The notes beneath the pieces are model-generated. The model had not been told where the DNA came from, searched no databases, and saw nothing but the letters and a program-made list of their open reading frames with translations. Below are positions 59,810 to 64,000 of a DNA stretch of 64,000 bases, in pieces. The stretch spans positions 12,192,902 through 12,256,901 of the forward strand of contig NC_058516.1 in NCBI RefSeq assembly GCF_020382885.2, in the 5' to 3' direction. Position 1 is the stretch's first letter. The number at the start of each line of letters is the position of its first letter. The stretch comes from Scatophagus argus. Taxonomy: Eukaryota > Chordata > Actinopteri > Scatophagidae. The position numbers were made by a program, and so were the translations under genes.

Positions 59810-59995
59810 GTTGATTATAACAACCTGTCATGTTTGTCCTTTGTAATGTATGATGTTTATTGCATGTATGTTTCTCTCTCTCTGTCTTTCATCCTCTCTG
59901 TCCCTACCTTTACTCCCCCTCCCCCCCTTCACCCAGCTGACTATCAGCAGGATAGTTCTCCCTTGTGAGCAGGGTCCACCACAAGGTTTCTTCCT
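59810..59995 (+). repeat. Family B fragment
   Basis: ATAACAACCTGTCATGTTTG and GATGTTTATTGCATGTATGT match the leader of the copy at 29.95-30.29 kb. CACCCAGCTGACTATCAGCA and GGTTTCTTCCTGTGAAACCA follow, where it breaks off in the core. Confidence 0.75.
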
Positions 59996-60349
59996 GTGAA
60001 ACCAAAACTCAATGTTGAGTTGCTTTAATGGACTTACATACATATTTAATTTAAGTAATGTAACCTTTTCCTAAACCTAACCATGTATTTTTGTTTCCTA
60101 AATAGTTCCAATTCCAAATAGTGATGGTGATGTTTTTATTTTGCTAACACGATGATAAAGGTCACCTGATTATGGATGATGACAATCGTCAACTGACTAT
60201 AGCCCTGCTCTCCACATCCTCAAAGTCCTCCAAGTTGGACTTTGGTGTACGCCTATGTACTGCACACTATTATAAAGTCAAAACTGGTAGTATTTGTACA
60301 TATACTGAAGCAACTGAGGTGGATGTGTTCACTTGGAATTCTAACACTT

Positions 60350-60670
60350 AAAAACTGAAACTGGTGAAAGTTGACTAGTTGTAATTAAGTAATAATTTAC
60401 AAGTTTAAAATTACTAGGAAGAAATTAATTGCTGATTTTAAGAATTAACGTTTTGACTAGCAAGAAATTAACTGCACATGATTAGAATTGCTAAAAGGTA
60501 AGATGAAATTACATTATGTATATGTGTTGGCTTGAAATTCTAACTGCCATTGCCAAAAACCAAAAACTGAGATCAATGACTGCTATTCCTCTATAAATTA
60601 AATGTTAAAAGGGCTTGTTATGATGCAAGGACTGCTTTAGCTAAAACTGTATTTAATGCTGCAAATAATG
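60350..60670. repeat. Second copy of the TTGACTAG-motif element
   Basis: Contains TTGACTAGTTGTAATTAAG, AACGTTTTGACTAGCAAG, GTGTTGGCTTGAAATTCTAA and TTAAAAGGGCTTGTTATGAT, in the same order as similar segments at 48.2-49.2 kb. Non-coding. Confidence 0.4.
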
Positions 60671-61330
60671 AAATCAATAAATATTTTTTAATTTATTTAC
60701 TAATCCAATTTACTTTTCAATACTGGGGCACCAGGGCCACTGCCCACTTTGCTCATTTAGCTATCTTTGTGAATTGTTTTGTATTTTAAGAATTTTTCCA
60801 CTTGTGAGTGAACCTTATAAAAGACCAAATGATACTATTAATTTCTCAACAGCCTGCTATACTTGGAAATCCATCATTTTTAAAACACTTGAGGAAAAAA
60901 GGAAAAAGGAAGAGCCAAGAGCCATGGACCCATGCTTAACTTGCATTTTTTGTGATCGTGAGCTCATTATTCCGTTTTATTCCATGTATCCAGGTTGATG
61001 GACAGCCAGTATCAGACAGTTTTAGCTGGGACAGGACTGTTGTCCAGGTGAGACCACTCAGGACTCTGTGCTTACACTTCAATTTGGAAACAAAGGTGTA
61101 GATCATAAAAAGTTTCCCTTCACTGCAGATAATGTACACAGTGATGGGATGTGGCGTTAAATTGAATCCAGACCTGGTTAAACTTAGCTGATCAATTGTC
61201 CTTTTATTTAAACAAATCCCTGGTGGCATGATCTAAAGGTTAATATTATGTCCAGGTATTATGTCCATCTTTTTCTGCCTAAAGTGTATCTGCTGATAAA
61301 TGAGTAAAGTCATTTGGTCATTTTTCCAAG
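60671..61330. other. Upstream of first recognised cnga3 exon
   Basis: AT-rich and without a supported exon. 5' UTR exons could be present but cannot be told by eye. Confidence 0.3.
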
Positions 61331-63433
61331 GATGTCACACATGGTGCACTTTGGGAAGAGCACTGTAAGCCCTGCAGAGACGAGTCTAAGAATACAGACC
61401 ACAGAGGACAACATGAAGAGCAAGAGCAGGTAACGTACACACCTGCAACCATACCCCACATCATGAAGGACCACACTGTCTGCTGACAATACAATGAATA
61501 TCTCAAGGTTAAAGAAATGTGTACTGGGTTTGTTTCAAAAAAACGTGATTCAAGATACCTGGACTGGTAAAAATAAATTGGACTTTAAAATCTCCAAGAT
61601 GTCTTTATTAAAATATTAGATAGACATGCTCTATGAACAGCACTGTGCTAGCCTATGGATATACAATCAAAGCTAATACTTAGCTAACAAGGCTGATAAT
61701 TTGACCTAGAGTTCAACGCCTTCTTAATAATTCAGTTCAATTCAGTTTTTATTTAAAGTGCCAATTCATAACACAGTTATTTCAAGACAATTTACAGGTG
61801 TGTAAACAACAACAAAACAACAGAACAAAAACCCCACACTGAGTAAGCATTTGGCGACAGTGGCGAGGAATAACTTTCTTTTAACAGGCAGAAACCTTGA
61901 GCAGAACCAGACTCAGTGTAGACAGGACAGACAGGGAGATGGAGAGAAAAAGGAGAGGGAGAGAGGAGAGACAGGGAGGATAGAGAGAACAGTGCAGAGC
62001 AGGAGCAGCAGGATCCGGGCAGGGTCATGGAGAGGGTTCTGGATCCAGCAGCATACTTGCAAACAATACTTGCAAACTACTATAGTGGCAAACAAAACAC
62101 ACTCATCAAAACATATTATGTTTTGTATGTTTTCACACTATGTTAGTGATCAAAAATATTCAGCTGGAGCTGAGAAAGAACATTATTATATTGGATGACA
62201 TGGATGGAAATGTGTATAAACTGTTTGGGCTTTCATTGTTTGGCTGTTACCAAAAGTGAACTAAATTAAACATGTGACTTAAATTGTTTAACTGGTGTCT
62301 AGACATAGTTTCCAAACCTGGCAAGCCTGTTCTAGATGCACTTACCTGTAACAATTAAAATGAAATCATTTTCATCAAAAATGACAATGATCTACACAGT
62401 GGCATTGGATTGAGGCTCCTTAATTTTGTTATTGACAAGATTGCATGTGAGGTAGTTAAACATATAAAGAATAAAAGTATGGGAGAAGTGTCAGTAAAGG
62501 CAATTCAGAGAAGCTCCTCCAGTGCAGCTGGAACCATGGGAAGGATATGACAGTAGTTGTATAAAGAATAAAAAAGAGAATATAGAGAGAAGCTCAAACC
62601 CTGTTTGCTTTCTCACCCTCAGACAAATGACCAATCACTGTGTGAAGTGGGTATGAATGTTGGATCATCAATTTCAGAAAGTTACAGAAGATGTCTGACA
62701 TATCTTATATTGAGCTTCTGTATGTCTTGTTCTAAAATGTCTCGCTAACAGATTCATTTATTTGTTCATTTTCAGCGATGGTCAGTGGCCCCTGGCTGCA
62801 CAAAACATAAACAATTGTAACAACAATGATAGGTAAGACAATATATAGATTCTCTCACACTTGATAAAATTTGGATAGATAATCTGCTCCAGTAAATTTA
62901 TAAACAATGTAAAGAGACTGAAACCAGTTCACTTCCATTAAATGTGATTTGCTTGTCACATCAAAGTGTTTGTATATTCAGTGTTTGAGTTTATGCAATT
63001 TGTCTTTCCAGAAATCGGTCAAAAAATGTAAAGTTTATTTTTAAGTTGACACACCAGACACCAGAAAACCATTTATCTTATTAATATGTTTAGCAAATGT
63101 ATTCTGACCTGTAGATATCTGCACAGACTGGGAGGTGATGGTGCAGTGCTCAGAGCGCCAGGATTGCTCTTTATTTTAATACCTGTAATACACAGTAACA
63201 AGACTGTACTGTGTAAAAGCTCCCCCCTCAGGCTCTCTGTCGCTACTGCACGACAACCCAATTTTATCTCATCTGCCTCTGTTTGTGGATATTCACAGCA
63301 AAAAAGATGACAAGAAGGAACCCAAAAAGGATGAAAAGAAAGATGACAAGAAAGATGACAAGAAAGATGACAAGAAAGATGACAAAAAGGATGACAAGAA
63401 AGATGAAAAAAAGGATGCTCCAAAGGAAGAACC
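61331..63433 (+). CDS. cnga3: Cyclic-nucleotide-gated channel alpha subunit, cone type (5' part)
   Basis: CNGA3 is the pore-forming cGMP-gated cation channel subunit of cone photoreceptors. Three phase-compatible exons are visible: 61331-61429, 62776-62832 and 63299-63433. Each ends two bases into a codon at a GT donor. They encode a cytoplasmic N-terminal region only: MSHMVHFGKSTVSPAETSLR (first ATG at 61332), then SDGQWPLAAQNINNCNNNDS, then a Lys/Asp-rich run ending KKDEKKDAPKEEP. The WPLA...NN block followed by a Lys-rich linker before the first membrane segment is the CNGA3 arrangement; CNGA1 lacks the WPLA text. Membrane segments, pore and cNMP domain must lie right of 64000. The true start may be in an upstream exon. 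The charged exon is built on a 12-base repeat. Identification rests on a short region; another CNGA paralogue is possible. Confidence 0.65.
61732..62055 (-). repeat. Family C LINE 3' end, cnga3 intron
   Basis: TTCAATTCAGTTTTTATTTA, CACAGTTATTTCAAGACAAT, AACTTTCTTTTAACAGGCAG, purine-rich GGAGA repeats and GGATCCGGGCAGGGTCATGG give the same order as the copy in cars2 intron 12. Confidence 0.8.
63306..63415 (+). repeat. 12-bp coding minisatellite in cnga3
   Basis: Repeats of AAAGATGACAAG encode KDDK units. The central units are nearly identical, the outer ones diverged (GAAGGAACCC, GATGAAAAAA). The unit length keeps the frame, so copy number can vary without a frameshift. Confidence 0.85.
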
Positions 63434-64000
63434 GTAAGTACCACATACTCTTTTCTACGGTTGCAATGTTCAATCAAATGAAATGATTCTGTCCTAGTCC
63501 ATAATTTTATGAGATTGATTGGTATCTCTTGAAATTCTGAAACCTCCACTCAATCAAAAATAATAAACTGTAGATTTGAACAGAATTTTATTTTTTGTAT
63601 TTTATGCCCACTATTGGAAGCAGAGAGAGAAAGGTTGAAATTAACATTTTTCATGAATGTTTTTACGTTAAGTTCATTATTCAATATGTAAATGCTCATA
63701 GATAACATTACATGCCAAAATATTCAGGGCTACATTTCTCAGTTTGAGTCAAAATTCCAGCAGTAATGTTTCATTTTGGGCATAGCTTTAATTTTGCAAA
63801 GGTTTTAACGTATTATTATTATTAACAAAACTTTAACAGGTTTAGTTGTGGTTAACAGTGACATTAGCAACACAAGCTGTAGTAACATTAAAAGTCATTG
63901 TCAAGTAATTATTCTTGACTCTTGTTCAACTATATGAGACGTCTTGAATTTATTACTTTAAAAAATAATAGTACAACCTATATATGTAGTTTAATAAAGT
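63434..64000. other. cnga3 intron to window end
   Basis: AT-rich intron sequence with no exon recognised. Confidence 0.5.

Noticed and set aside
63073-63549. 158-codon minus-strand ORF
   Set aside because: Antisense of the cnga3 Lys/Asp minisatellite exon, giving a CHLS-type repeat; the sense exon has matching splice phases.

Overview
This window is teleost (ray-finned fish) nuclear DNA. It has intron-split vertebrate genes with canonical GT/AG junctions, abundant LINE 3' ends, Tc1/mariner remnants, SINE-like repeats carrying tRNA-type boxes, and AT-rich introns. The species cannot be named from sequence alone. Five protein-coding genes are supported by exons that join in frame: atg3 (minus, 3' end off the left edge), cars2 (plus, complete), ddrgk1 (minus, complete), atp1b1 (plus, complete) and the 5' part of cnga3 (plus, running off the right edge). 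One tRNA-Ser(AGA) gene is also clear.

Layout. At 0.25-6.6 kb lies atg3, the E2-like enzyme of LC3/GABARAP lipidation. It is head to head with cars2 (mitochondrial cysteinyl-tRNA synthetase, 6.95-14.4 kb) across a 345-bp intergenic promoter. cars2 converges on ddrgk1 (UFM1-pathway ER adaptor, 16.0-22.2 kb), with about 1.6 kb between stop codons. From 22.2 to 40.1 kb I find no intact gene; it is filled by LINE fragments, a foldback-like element with long inverted arms, an internally deleted Tc1 copy and unassigned open segments. atp1b1 (Na,K-ATPase beta-1) occupies 40.17-46.6 kb plus its 3' UTR. From 48 to 61 kb is another repeat-rich intergenic stretch containing the tRNA. At 61.3-63.4 kb are exons of a cone-type cyclic-nucleotide-gated channel alpha subunit, including a Lys/Asp-rich minisatellite exon.

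Repeats. The most frequent repeat (12 copies, called family A here) has a constant 3' end and variable 5' ends. At 34.5-35.5 kb it is fused in cis to a reverse-transcriptase fragment, so I read it as the 3' UTR of a LINE. Families B and C share its architecture. Two repeat copies carry perfect hairpin inversions that look like template-switch scars. The genes are ordinary conserved housekeeping or physiological genes; the more unusual content is in the mobile-element structures, and no wholly new multi-gene system was found.
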